A DNA stretch of 64,000 nucleotides, taken from positions 38,146 to 102,145 of the forward strand of contig JAEWCL010000001.1 of assembly GCA_023390655.1 (NCBI GenBank). The letters run 5' to 3'. Source of the DNA: Bacillota bacterium. GTDB taxonomy: Bacteria > Bacillota > Clostridia > Christensenellales > CAG-138. The notes beneath the pieces were generated by a model. That model saw only the letters and a list, made by a program, of their open reading frames with translations. It was not told the DNA's origin and did not search any database. Of the stretch, positions 7,949 through 16,357 are shown in pieces. A program made the position numbers and the translations under genes. Within the stretch, counting starts at the first letter, position 1. Every line of letters starts with the position of its first letter.

Positions 7949-9276
7949 ATAGACGTATTTTGATCGCGGGTACGCATTCGGGCTGCGGCAAAACCACCGT
8001 AACATTGGCGCTTTTATCTGCACTCAAAGCGCGGGGGATTCCGCTCGCCGCGTTCAAATGCGGGCCGGATTATATCGACCCCATGTTCCACAGAGAGGCG
8101 CTTAAAGTGCCCAGCCGCAACCTCGATCCGTATTTCAGTACGGACGCCGCGCTTCGCGCCGCGCTCGCGGAACAAAGCGGGAAGCTCTCTGTAATCGAAG
8201 GAGTGATGGGCTATTACGACGGCGTGGGCCCGGCGGGCGAATTCAGCACCTACGACGTGGCGCGGTATACGAAAACGCCCGTCATCCTCGTGGTAAACGC
8301 AAAGGGTATGTATACCTCTGCGGGCGCGATTTTGCACGGCTTTCGGGAGTTTCAGCCCCAAAGCAACGTGCGCGGCGTCATCTTTAACGGCGTATCGCAG
8401 GGGCTTTACGAAGGCCTGAAGCAAATTGCGCTGGACGCGGGTGTTACGCCCTTGGGATTTTTGCCGCATGACAGGGAACTCTCCATCAGCAGCCGTCACC
8501 TGGGGCTTGTCACAGCGGATGAAATCGGCGGTCTGCAGGAAAAGCTCGGCGCGCTCGGTACGCTTGCACAGATGCATACCGACATCGACGGCATACTTGC
8601 GCTTGCCGCGTCCGCGCCCACCCTTCATGAGAAAGCGCAGGAGGTAAGCTCCATTGCAAGCGCCCGCGTCGCCGTGGCGCGGGACAGTGCGTTTTGCTTC
8701 CTCTATGAAGAAAACCTGGTGCTTCTTCGTACGCTCGGGTGCGAGCTTTGCTTCTTCAGCCCCCTAAACGATGCGGCTTTGCCCCAAAACATCGGCGCGT
8801 TGTATCTGCCGGGCGGCTATCCGGAGCTTCATCTTGAGGCGTTATCGGCTAACGTTCCGATGCGCCAAGCCGTGAAGGCCGCCATAGAGGATGGGCTTCC
8901 CACGCTTGCCGAATGCGGCGGCTTCCTGTATCTGCACGATACGCTCGACGGCTGCCCCATGGCGGGCGCTATATGCGCAAAGGCATATCGGACAGAGAAA
9001 TTACAACGCTTTGGTTACGAAACGCTGACCGCAAAGCGGGATAACCTCCTGTGCAAGGCGGGCGAAAGCATCCGCGCGCACGAGTTCCATTATTATGAAA
9101 GCTCCTTCTGCGGCGATGCTTTTACCGCACAAAAGCCAAACGGTCTAATGTGGGACAGCATTCATGCGTCTGAAAGTCTGTACGCGGGCTTTCCGCATTT
9201 GTATTTTCCGGCAAACAGAAGCTTTGCGGAGCAATTCGTAAGGAAGGCAAACGATTATGCTAACAAACATATTTGA
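7945..9276 (+). CDS. cbiA: Cobyrinic acid a,c-diamide synthase
   Basis: CbiA amidates the a and c carboxylates of cobyrinic acid with glutamine and ATP. The 443-residue protein has an N-terminal P-loop AGTHSGCGKTTVTLALL (7-23), the CGPDYIDPMFH motif, and a C-terminal class I glutamine amidotransferase domain with the nucleophile Cys in LAECGGFLYLHD. Length and domain order are normal. It overlaps cbiET by 4 bases and cobT by 20 bases. Such a long overlap with cobT suggests tight coupling of late ring amidation and lower-ligand activation. Confidence 0.95.
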   Translation: MNRRILIAGTHSGCGKTTVTLALLSALKARGIPLAAFKCGPDYIDPMFHREALKVPSRNLDPYFSTDAALRAALAEQSGKLSVIEGVMGYYDGVGPAGEFSTYDVARYTKTPVILVVNAKGMYTSAGAILHGFREFQPQSNVRGVIFNGVSQGLYEGLKQIALDAGVTPLGFLPHDRELSISSRHLGLVTADEIGGLQEKLGALGTLAQMHTDIDGILALAASAPTLHEKAQEVSSIASARVAVARDSAFCFLYEENLVLLRTLGCELCFFSPLNDAALPQNIGALYLPGGYPELHLEALSANVPMRQAVKAAIEDGLPTLAECGGFLYLHDTLDGCPMAGAICAKAYRTEKLQRFGYETLTAKRDNLLCKAGESIRAHEFHYYESSFCGDAFTAQKPNGLMWDSIHASESLYAGFPHLYFPANRSFAEQFVRKANDYANKHI

Positions 9277-10303
9277 AATTCAACCCGTGGATGAGGCGGC
9301 TTATGCCGCCTGTATCGCCCGCTTCGATCAGGTGGCAAAGCCCGTAGGAAGTCTCGGGAAGCTCGAAACCTTGCTGGCGAAGATCGCTGCCGTTTCCGGC
9401 AGCGCGGAGATCGATCTCACAAAAAAATGCGTCCTGGTGTTTTGCGCGGACAACGGTGTAACGGCGCAGGGAGTATCGCAAAGCGGGTCCGAGGTCACTT
9501 CTGCCATTGCGCGGATGCTCGCAAACGGAAAATCGGGCGTTTGCGTGATGGCGAAGGCCTGCGGCGCGGACGTGTTCCCCGTGGATGTGGGCATGGCGGA
9601 TACCGTGGACGGTATCCTGAACCGCAAGTTCGTTTTCGGCACAAACGATATCACGAAAGGCCCTGCCATGATGCGCGAAACGGCCATAAGGGCCATCGAG
9701 CTTGGCGCAGCATTGGTCAAAGAGAAGAAAGAGCAGGGTTACAGGCTGATCGCCACGGGCGAAACAGGCATTGGCAACACCACCACCGCGAGCGCCATGG
9801 CAAGCGTCTTGCTGCATGCACCTGTAGAGACGGTCACGGGGCGTGGCGCGGGCCTGAGCGACGAAGGGCTTTTGCGCAAGCGCGCCGCGATCGTGGAGGC
9901 CATTCGCGTGAACGCGCCCGACGCAAGTGACCCCATTGACGTGCTTACAAAGGTGGGCGGCCTTGACATTGCCGCCATGGTGGGCGCGTTCTTAGGTGGT
10001 GCTATCTACCGCGTACCCGTCGTGATGGACGGCGTGATTTCCGCTGTGGCAGCACGCATTGCCGTAACGCTCCATCCCTTGGTTCGTGGCTATATCATTC
10101 CTTCCCATGTCAGCGCCGAACCCGCCGCGCGGTTGATCTGTAAGACGCTTGGAATGGAGCCTATCCTCCATGCGGAACTGCGGCTTGGCGAGGGCACAGG
10201 TGCTGTGGCACTGTTTCCGCTCCTCGATATGGCGGCTGCGGTTTATAAAAATGCGGCCACGTTTGCGGATATCGCGGTGGACGCGTACAAGAGGCAACCG
10301 TGA
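9257..10303 (+). CDS. cobT: Nicotinate-nucleotide:dimethylbenzimidazole phosphoribosyltransferase
   Basis: CobT makes the alpha-ribazole phosphate used as the lower ligand. The 348-residue protein has KPVGSLGKLE near the N-terminus, VFCADNGVTAQGVSQS, GETGIGNTTTASAM, and the C-terminal LRLGEGTGAVALFPLLD, whose Glu corresponds to the catalytic base of the family. Synthesis of the base itself (BluB or the anaerobic bza genes) is not encoded here, so the base must be imported or made elsewhere. It overlaps cbiA by 20 bases. Confidence 0.95.
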   Translation: MLTNIFEIQPVDEAAYAACIARFDQVAKPVGSLGKLETLLAKIAAVSGSAEIDLTKKCVLVFCADNGVTAQGVSQSGSEVTSAIARMLANGKSGVCVMAKACGADVFPVDVGMADTVDGILNRKFVFGTNDITKGPAMMRETAIRAIELGAALVKEKKEQGYRLIATGETGIGNTTTASAMASVLLHAPVETVTGRGAGLSDEGLLRKRAAIVEAIRVNAPDASDPIDVLTKVGGLDIAAMVGAFLGGAIYRVPVVMDGVISAVAARIAVTLHPLVRGYIIPSHVSAEPAARLICKTLGMEPILHAELRLGEGTGAVALFPLLDMAAAVYKNAATFADIAVDAYKRQP

Positions 10304-10815
10304 TGATCCTTGTCACAGGCAAAAACGGCAGCGGCAAAAGCGCCTTCGCGGAAAGCCTCGTTTGCTGCGCGGGCGGGGCGCGCTACTATATCGCCACAAT
10401 GATCCCGAACGGGGCGGAAGGTGCTGCGCGGGTGAAGAAACACCTGCGCCAGCGGGAGAGTGGGGGCTTTCTTACGCTGGAGCTTCCGTATGTTGTCGGC
10501 GACGCCGCTATTCCGCCAGATGCCGCGGTACTGCTTGAGGATGTATCGAACCTGCTCGGCAACCGCATGTTTGAGCGCGGCGGTACGGCGGGGGAAACGC
10601 TTGCGGATATCAGGGTGCTCCATGAACGCTGCCGCATCCTTGTTGCGGTAACGATCGGCGGCTTGGACGCGGCGGTCTATGAGGGGGAAACGCGCATCTA
10701 TATCGAGGCCCTCAACGCGCTCAACGCCGCGCTTTATGATCTGGCCGATACCGTGGTGGAAATGAAAAATGGAGTTCCGCAGCTTAAAAAAGGAGAAGAC
10801 GATGCGCTTTCTTGA
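10300..10815 (+). CDS. cobU: Adenosylcobinamide kinase / guanylyltransferase
   Basis: CobU phosphorylates adenosylcobinamide and attaches GMP to it. The 171-residue protein starts with a P-loop VTGKNGSGKSAFAES. The KKHLRQRE stretch near residue 50 includes the position of the guanylylated His in the family, and VLLEDVSNLLGNRMF matches the Walker B region. A GTG at 10300 and the ATG at 10303 are both possible starts; the ATG touches the cobT stop codon. The 3' end overlaps cobS by 14 bases. Confidence 0.92.
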   Translation: MMILVTGKNGSGKSAFAESLVCCAGGARYYIATMIPNGAEGAARVKKHLRQRESGGFLTLELPYVVGDAAIPPDAAVLLEDVSNLLGNRMFERGGTAGETLADIRVLHERCRILVAVTIGGLDAAVYEGETRIYIEALNALNAALYDLADTVVEMKNGVPQLKKGEDDALS

Positions 10816-11563
10816 ACCGGTGTGGATCGCGATCAGCACGTACAGCGTTTTCCCCGCGCCGCGCTTTGACTGGAATGAAAGGAATATGCGCTTTTCCATC
10901 TGCTTTTTGCCGCTGGTAGGGCTTTTTATAGGCGCGGCGCTCTGCCTTTGGAGGTGGGCGGCAAAGGTGCTTATGGTGGATGGCATCCTGTTTGCCGCCG
11001 TTGCGGTGGCGCTCCCGATCCTCCTTACGGGCGGCATCCATATGGATGGCTTTATGGACACGGTGGATGCGCTTGCCTCACACCAAGAACGCGAAAAAAA
11101 ACTCGCCATTCTAAAAGACCCGCACACGGGCGCGTTCGCCGTCGTTTACTGCGGCGTGTATCTGCTTTTGAGCTTTGGGCTCTATCACGCGCTTTTTCAA
11201 ACGGAGACGCTTTTTATCGTATGCTTTGGCTTCGTTCTGTCGCGGGCGTTGGCGGTATTCGGCGCGGTAACGCTTCCAAACGCGCGCAAGGGGGGCATGC
11301 TCCGCGCCTTCACCGGGCATGCTCATAAGCGCGCGGTTATGATCTCTATGGCCGCTGTGGCATTCCTTTCTATCGGGGGCATGGCGTGGCGTTCGCCCGT
11401 AGCCGGCGGATTCGCCGCGGGCTTCGCGCTTCTCGCGTTTTTTGCATACCGCGCCATGGCGATGAAGCAATTTGGCGGCGCGACAGGCGATACCACGGGC
11501 TTTTTCCTGCAAGCTACAGAGCTTGCGCTTCTTTTCGGCGCATGGATTGGAGGGCTTTTGTGA
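10802..11563 (+). CDS. cobS: Adenosylcobinamide-GDP ribazoletransferase
   Basis: CobS is the integral membrane enzyme that joins adenosylcobinamide-GDP with alpha-ribazole. The 253-residue protein has several hydrophobic segments and the family motifs TYSVFPAPRFDW near the N-terminus and GGIHMDGFMDTVDALAS, whose Asp residues bind the metal. The ATG at 10802 is chosen because GGAGAAGA lies just upstream. It overlaps cobU by 14 bases and cobC by 4. Confidence 0.93.
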   Translation: MRFLEPVWIAISTYSVFPAPRFDWNERNMRFSICFLPLVGLFIGAALCLWRWAAKVLMVDGILFAAVAVALPILLTGGIHMDGFMDTVDALASHQEREKKLAILKDPHTGAFAVVYCGVYLLLSFGLYHALFQTETLFIVCFGFVLSRALAVFGAVTLPNARKGGMLRAFTGHAHKRAVMISMAAVAFLSIGGMAWRSPVAGGFAAGFALLAFFAYRAMAMKQFGGATGDTTGFFLQATELALLFGAWIGGLL

Positions 11564-12141
11564 AAGCAGTCTATCTCATTCGCCATGGCATGACGAATGG
11601 CAATAGAGAAAAACGTTATATCGGAAGGTCAAACGAGCCGCTTTGCGGGGAAGGGAAAATACAGGCGGCGGCGTTGAAAGCCACGCATCTTCCTGCGTTC
11701 GGCCGCGTTTTTACAAGCCCGTATCTCCGTTGCGTGGAAACGGCATCTATTTTGTTCCCCGATACGGAATTCACCGCCGTATATGGACTCCGGGAATGTG
11801 ATTTTGGCATCTTCGAGGGCAAAACGGCGGCAGAACTTGAGCGCAGCGCGGCATATCATGGGTGGCTCGCAACAGGATGCACCGGCCCCATACCCGGGGG
11901 CGAAAGCGTGGAGGATTTTAAGGCGCGCTGCCGCATTGCATTTCTTGAGGCTATAGCGGAAACGCCCGAAAACAGCGCTTGCGCATTCGTCATCCACGGC
12001 GGCTGCATCATGGCAATTTTGGAGGCTTATGCCGTGCCCAAACGTGCGTTTTATGACTGCCACATCAAAAACTGCGGATTTGTGCGCTGCGTTTTCAATG
12101 GCCGTGCGCTCACGATAGAGGGAGGTTCTCTATGCTCATAG
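11560..12141 (+). CDS. cobC: Alpha-ribazole phosphatase (histidine phosphatase family)
   Basis: This 193-residue member of the phosphoglycerate-mutase-like superfamily probably removes phosphate from alpha-ribazole phosphate or cobalamin 5'-phosphate. It has the catalytic RHG motif in LIRHGMTNGN near residue 6, ECDFGIFEGKTAAEL, and the second His in VIHGGCIMAIL. The GTG start at 11560 overlaps the cobS stop. The specific function is inferred from its position between cobS and cbiB. Confidence 0.88.
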   Translation: MKAVYLIRHGMTNGNREKRYIGRSNEPLCGEGKIQAAALKATHLPAFGRVFTSPYLRCVETASILFPDTEFTAVYGLRECDFGIFEGKTAAELERSAAYHGWLATGCTGPIPGGESVEDFKARCRIAFLEAIAETPENSACAFVIHGGCIMAILEAYAVPKRAFYDCHIKNCGFVRCVFNGRALTIEGGSLCS

Positions 12142-13091
12142 CTCTTTCCACGCTCGCCCTGTGCGCGGGCTTCGTCCTCGACCTGCTCTTAGGCGACCCG
12201 CAGGGCTGGCCGCATGTTGTACGCGGCATCGGCAGGCTAATCGCCGCTTTGGAAAAGGTGTTTTACCCCATGGAAAACAAACACCTTGGCGGCACGCTGC
12301 TTGTCTTGTCCGTTCTTCTTATTTGCACGGTGCTGCCCACGGCACTTCTCTACTTGGCGTGGCGGCTGTCGCCCTGGGCGTACCTTGTCTTGGAGGCGCT
12401 TTTGTGCTGGCAGCTTCTTGCCCTCAGGAGTCTGCGGACCGAAAGCCGGAAGGTGTACGATGAGTTGATAAAAAGCGATCTCCCCGCCGCGCGCAAGGCG
12501 GTTTCCATGATCGTTGGGCGCGATACGGCGGCCTTGGATGAAGCGGGTGTGACCCGCGCCGCCGTAGAGACCGTGGCGGAAAACGCTTCCGATGGTGTGA
12601 TTGCGCCGCTGTTCTACCTTGCACTCGGCGGGGCGGTGTTCGGCATGTTTTATAAGGCTGTTAACACCATGGATTCCATGATTGGCTACAAAAATGAACG
12701 ATATTTAGACTTTGGCCGCTTTGCGGCGAAGCTCGATGATTGTATGAACTACCTTCCTTCGCGGTTGAGCGCGCTCCTTATGATCATGATGGCGCGGCCC
12801 TGCGGTTTGGATACAAAAAAAGCGTATCGCATTTGGAAGCGTGACCGCCGCAAGCACGCGAGCCCCAACTCCGCGCAGACAGAGGCAGTCATGGCTGGGG
12901 CGCTTCATGTGCGTCTTGCCGGAAACGCGTATTACTTTGGAAAACTTTATAAAAAGCCGACGATCGGCGACGATCTGCGGCCCATCGAAGCCGGGGACAT
13001 CCTTTTGTCACACAGGCTTCTCAACGCAGCCTCAGTCCTGATGTTGTTGCTTTCGCTTATTGTAAGGGGGTGTTTGTATGCTGCGGTATGA
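12132..13091 (+). CDS. cbiB: Adenosylcobinamide-phosphate synthase
   Basis: CbiB attaches the aminopropanol phosphate linker to cobyric acid. The 319-residue membrane protein has LDLLLGDPQGWPHVVRGIGRLI near the N-terminus, several hydrophobic helices, and the conserved VNTMDSMIGYKNERY and ASPNSAQTEAVMAGAL segments. It overlaps cobC by 10 bases and cobD, which supplies its substrate, by 14. Confidence 0.94.
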   Translation: MLIALSTLALCAGFVLDLLLGDPQGWPHVVRGIGRLIAALEKVFYPMENKHLGGTLLVLSVLLICTVLPTALLYLAWRLSPWAYLVLEALLCWQLLALRSLRTESRKVYDELIKSDLPAARKAVSMIVGRDTAALDEAGVTRAAVETVAENASDGVIAPLFYLALGGAVFGMFYKAVNTMDSMIGYKNERYLDFGRFAAKLDDCMNYLPSRLSALLMIMMARPCGLDTKKAYRIWKRDRRKHASPNSAQTEAVMAGALHVRLAGNAYYFGKLYKKPTIGDDLRPIEAGDILLSHRLLNAASVLMLLLSLIVRGCLYAAV

Positions 13092-14115
13092 GCATGGCGG
13101 CGATATTTACACAAACGCGGAGATATGCTTGGATTTTTCTATCAACGTGAACCCGCTCGGTATGCCCGAATCGGCGAAGCAGGCGCTGTTTGCCGCAACG
13201 GATGCCATGGAACGCTATCCCGATCCACAATGCCGCGCTTTGCGCTGGGCCCTTGCAGAAAAGCATGGCGTTGCGCCGGACATGATCCTCTGCGGCAACG
13301 GCGCGGCGGATATGATCTTTCGCGTCTGCGCCTGCTTGAAGCCGAAAAAGGCGCTGACACTTGCACCCACTTTTTCGGAATACGAGCGGCCCGTAAAGCT
13401 GTTCGGCGGTGAAATGGCGGAATACCATCTGAAAGAGGCGGACGGGTTCGCGTTGACGGACGCTATTCTTGAAGCGCTCGCGCCAGACGTGGAACTGTTC
13501 GTTTTGTGCAACCCCAACAACCCTACGGGCAGGCTGGCACCGTTTGACTTACTTCACCGCATCGTTGCGGCCTGTGCAAAGAACGGCACGTATCTCATGG
13601 TGGATGAGTGCTTTCTTGCATTTACGGACGGGCCGTCTATGATTTCATTGCTCAAAGAATTTCCGAACCTGCTTATCCTCAACGCCTTTACCAAGCTCTA
13701 CGCGCTCGCGGGGCTGCGGCTGGGGTATCTTCTGTGCGCGGATGCAGCGCTTTTATCCCGCGTTGCCGCATTTGGCGCACAGTGGAGCGTTTCCGTAGCG
13801 GCGCAGGCGGCGGGCATTGGGACGCTTGAAGAACCCGCGTGGGAGGAACGGACACGAAGCCTTATAAAAGTCGAGCGTGCATATATGCGCGAAAGCCTTG
13901 CAGCGCTGGGCCTCACGATATTTCCGGCCGACGCGAATTTCCTGTTGATCAGAAGTCCCGTGCCGCTGTACGAACCGCTGAAAAAGCGCGGTTTCCTCGT
14001 GCGAAACTGCGCCAATTTTACGGGGCTGGATGAGCGGTTTATCCGCATTGGTTTGAAGACGCGGGAGCAAAATGAGGCGCTTCTTCGCGCCATAGAGGAG
14101 GTGCTCCGTGGCTAA
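13078..14115 (+). CDS. cobD: L-threonine-O-3-phosphate decarboxylase
   Basis: CobD makes (R)-1-amino-2-propanol phosphate for CbiB. The 345-residue protein is a PLP-dependent class I/II aminotransferase-fold enzyme with DFSINVNPLGMP near the N-terminus, CNPNNPTGRLAP, and the PLP-binding Lys in NAFTKLYALAGLRLGY. Those motifs are also shared with histidinol-phosphate aminotransferase; the operon context and the DFSINVNPLG start favour CobD. It overlaps cbiB by 14 bases and cbiP by 8. Confidence 0.92.
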   Translation: MLRYEHGGDIYTNAEICLDFSINVNPLGMPESAKQALFAATDAMERYPDPQCRALRWALAEKHGVAPDMILCGNGAADMIFRVCACLKPKKALTLAPTFSEYERPVKLFGGEMAEYHLKEADGFALTDAILEALAPDVELFVLCNPNNPTGRLAPFDLLHRIVAACAKNGTYLMVDECFLAFTDGPSMISLLKEFPNLLILNAFTKLYALAGLRLGYLLCADAALLSRVAAFGAQWSVSVAAQAAGIGTLEEPAWEERTRSLIKVERAYMRESLAALGLTIFPADANFLLIRSPVPLYEPLKKRGFLVRNCANFTGLDERFIRIGLKTREQNEALLRAIEEVLRG

Positions 14116-15601
14116 GGCGATCATGGTGCAGGGCACCGCCTCCAATGCGGGCAAAAGCGTGCTGGTTGCGGGGCTGTGCCGCATTTTCCATCAGGACGGG
14201 TACCGAGTCGCTCCGTTTAAAAGCCAGAATATGGCACTCAATAGCTTTGTGACGCGGGAAGGCCTTGAGATGGGCCGCGCACAGGTCATTCAGGCGGAAG
14301 CGGCATGCGTGGAACCATCCGTTTTGATGAACCCTATCTTATTGAAGCCTACCAACGATACGGGGAGCCAGGTCATTGTAAACGGAGAGGTTATGGGCAA
14401 TATGCCCGCCGCGGCGTACTTCCGTTATAAAGGCGGCCTGCGCCCTGTGATAAAAAGAGCATACGAGGCCCTGGCGGAAAAGAACGATATCATCGTCATC
14501 GAAGGCGCGGGAAGTCCCGCGGAAATCAACCTGAAACAGGACGATATCGTCAACATGGGCATGGCGGCGCTTGCAAACGCGCCGGTGCTGCTTGTGGGGG
14601 ATATTGACCGGGGCGGCGTGTTTGCGAGCCTGTATGGCACAGTGGCGTTGCTGGAGGAAGAGGAGCAGCGGCGCATCAAGGGTTTTGTTATCAATAAATT
14701 TCGCGGAGATGTGGAACTGTTAAAGCCCGGTCTTACCATGCTTGAAGAACGCACCGGCATTCCCGTACTTGGCGTCATCCCTTATATACGGTTGGACTTG
14801 GATGATGAGGACAGCCTAAGTGAACGCCTTGCCGCAACAAGCAGCGCGAAAGGGGAAATTGATATCGCTGTCATTCGTTTGCCGCGTATTTCCAACTTTA
14901 CGGATTTCAATACGCTCAGCCGGATGGAACGTGTGGGGTTGCGGTATGTGGAAAAACGATCCGAGCTTAAAACGCCGGATTGTGTTCTGCTGCCGGGTAC
15001 CAAAAATACAATGAGCGATCTTCTCTGGCTCAGGCAAAGCGGACTGGAGGCTGCCATCAAAAAGCTCGCTGCAGCGGGAACGCCGGTCATCGGCATTTGC
15101 GGCGGGTATCAGATGCTGGGCCAGGTGCTGCATGACCCCTTGGGCATAGAGCAGGGCGGCAGTTTGCGCGGCATGGAGCTGCTGCCGGTTTCCACCGTAT
15201 TTGAAGCGCAGAAGACGCGCATGCAGACTGCCGGAAAAGTATCTCCCCAGAATGGTGAATTTGCACTGCTTACAGACGCTCCATTTTCCGGCTACGAAAT
15301 CCATATGGGAAAAACGGAACGGCATGAGGGCGTACCACCGTTTGTGCTTCTTGCAGATGGAACGGAGGATGGCGCGGTATCCGGGAATGTATGTGGATGT
15401 TATATTCATGGCGTACTGGATGGCGCGGTGGGGGAGGCACTGGTGCGGCTGCTGCTGGAATGGAAGGGGCTTATCGGAGAATACAGCGCTGCACCGGATA
15501 CGGAGCAGCATAAGCAAGCGCAATACGATAAGCTCGCTGAGACGTTAAGGGAACATCTTGATTTCAAGCAAATTTACCGCATCCTGGAGGAGGGCGCATG
15601 A
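14108..15601 (+). CDS. cbiP: Cobyric acid synthase
   Basis: CbiP amidates the b, d, e and g side chains. The 497-residue protein has an N-terminal P-loop-like GTASNAGKSVLVAGLCRIF, SQNMALNSFVT, and a C-terminal glutamine amidotransferase domain with the nucleophile Cys in GICGGYQMLGQ and the His in YIHGVLD. The start codon is GTG at 14108, overlapping cobD by 8 bases. Length is normal for the family. Confidence 0.95.
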   Translation: MAKAIMVQGTASNAGKSVLVAGLCRIFHQDGYRVAPFKSQNMALNSFVTREGLEMGRAQVIQAEAACVEPSVLMNPILLKPTNDTGSQVIVNGEVMGNMPAAAYFRYKGGLRPVIKRAYEALAEKNDIIVIEGAGSPAEINLKQDDIVNMGMAALANAPVLLVGDIDRGGVFASLYGTVALLEEEEQRRIKGFVINKFRGDVELLKPGLTMLEERTGIPVLGVIPYIRLDLDDEDSLSERLAATSSAKGEIDIAVIRLPRISNFTDFNTLSRMERVGLRYVEKRSELKTPDCVLLPGTKNTMSDLLWLRQSGLEAAIKKLAAAGTPVIGICGGYQMLGQVLHDPLGIEQGGSLRGMELLPVSTVFEAQKTRMQTAGKVSPQNGEFALLTDAPFSGYEIHMGKTERHEGVPPFVLLADGTEDGAVSGNVCGCYIHGVLDGAVGEALVRLLLEWKGLIGEYSAAPDTEQHKQAQYDKLAETLREHLDFKQIYRILEEGA

Positions 15602-16278
15602 ACAGCACGCAAACGCCGGATTGGCGCAATATGCCGCCGGAAGAAATCGAACGGCGGAGTTTTGAAATAATTTCCGAAGAGCTTGGGGGAACGGAGCTGT
15701 CAGGCGCTAAACTTGCGGTGTTAAAGCGTGTTATTCATACCACGGCGGATTTTGAGTACGCAAAAACACTTTATTTTTCACCCGAGGCGGTAACCATCGG
15801 CATGGCCGCGTTGCGGGCGGGCGCGCATATCCTGACGGATACCAAAATGGCGGAGGCGGGCATTAACAAGACGTCGCTTGCGAAGCTTGGGGGAATGACG
15901 CACTGCTTTATGGCGGATGAAGACGTCAGGATCGCCGCCAAACGGGAGGGGATTACCCGTGCTGCAGTGAGCATGGGAAAAGCATGCGGTATTTCTGAAC
16001 CGCTGATTATCGCGGTCGGCAACGCGCCGACCGCTTTGTTAAGGTTAAGGGAATTAATCTTGGAGAAGCAGATCAAGCCGGAACTAATTATCGGCGTACC
16101 GGTGGGGTTTGTAAACGTGGTGGAGAGTAAGGCGGCCATCAAAGCGTTGGATATTCCATGTATCATAGCGCAGGGGAGAAAGGGCGGGAGCACGGTGGCT
16201 GCGGCAATTTGCAATGCGCTGTTATATCAAACCGAAAAGTTTCGCGGTATGACTGACGTAACAATACGGTTGCCGTAA
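15598..16278 (+). CDS. cbiC: Cobalt-precorrin-8 methylmutase
   Basis: CbiC moves the methyl group from C11 to C12 to form cobyrinate. The 226-residue protein has VIHTTADFEYAKTLYF, which holds the catalytic His, and DTKMAEAGINKTSLAKLGG. It is the last gene of the overlapping chain and shares ATGA with cbiP. The gene order puts this mid-pathway enzyme at the distal end. After it comes an 80-base gap with a hairpin shared with the convergent kinase gene. Confidence 0.94.
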   Translation: MNSTQTPDWRNMPPEEIERRSFEIISEELGGTELSGAKLAVLKRVIHTTADFEYAKTLYFSPEAVTIGMAALRAGAHILTDTKMAEAGINKTSLAKLGGMTHCFMADEDVRIAAKREGITRAAVSMGKACGISEPLIIAVGNAPTALLRLRELILEKQIKPELIIGVPVGFVNVVESKAAIKALDIPCIIAQGRKGGSTVAAAICNALLYQTEKFRGMTDVTIRLP

Positions 16279-16295
16279 GGGCTAGAAGGAGCAAA

Positions 16296-16334
16296 GAAAA
16301 AACGGGCCAAGACAGAGATGCCGAGGCTCGTTTC
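16296..16334 (-). terminator. Probable bidirectional terminator
   Basis: AAACGGGCC and GGCTCGTTT form a 9-bp stem around a 16-base loop. On the minus strand the stem is followed by TTTTTTCTTT, suited to the leftward kinase/MFS operon; on the plus strand the tail TTTCTTA is weaker but could serve cbiC. Confidence 0.55.
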
Positions 16335-16357
16335 TTATAGGTGTTCAGACAAAAAAG

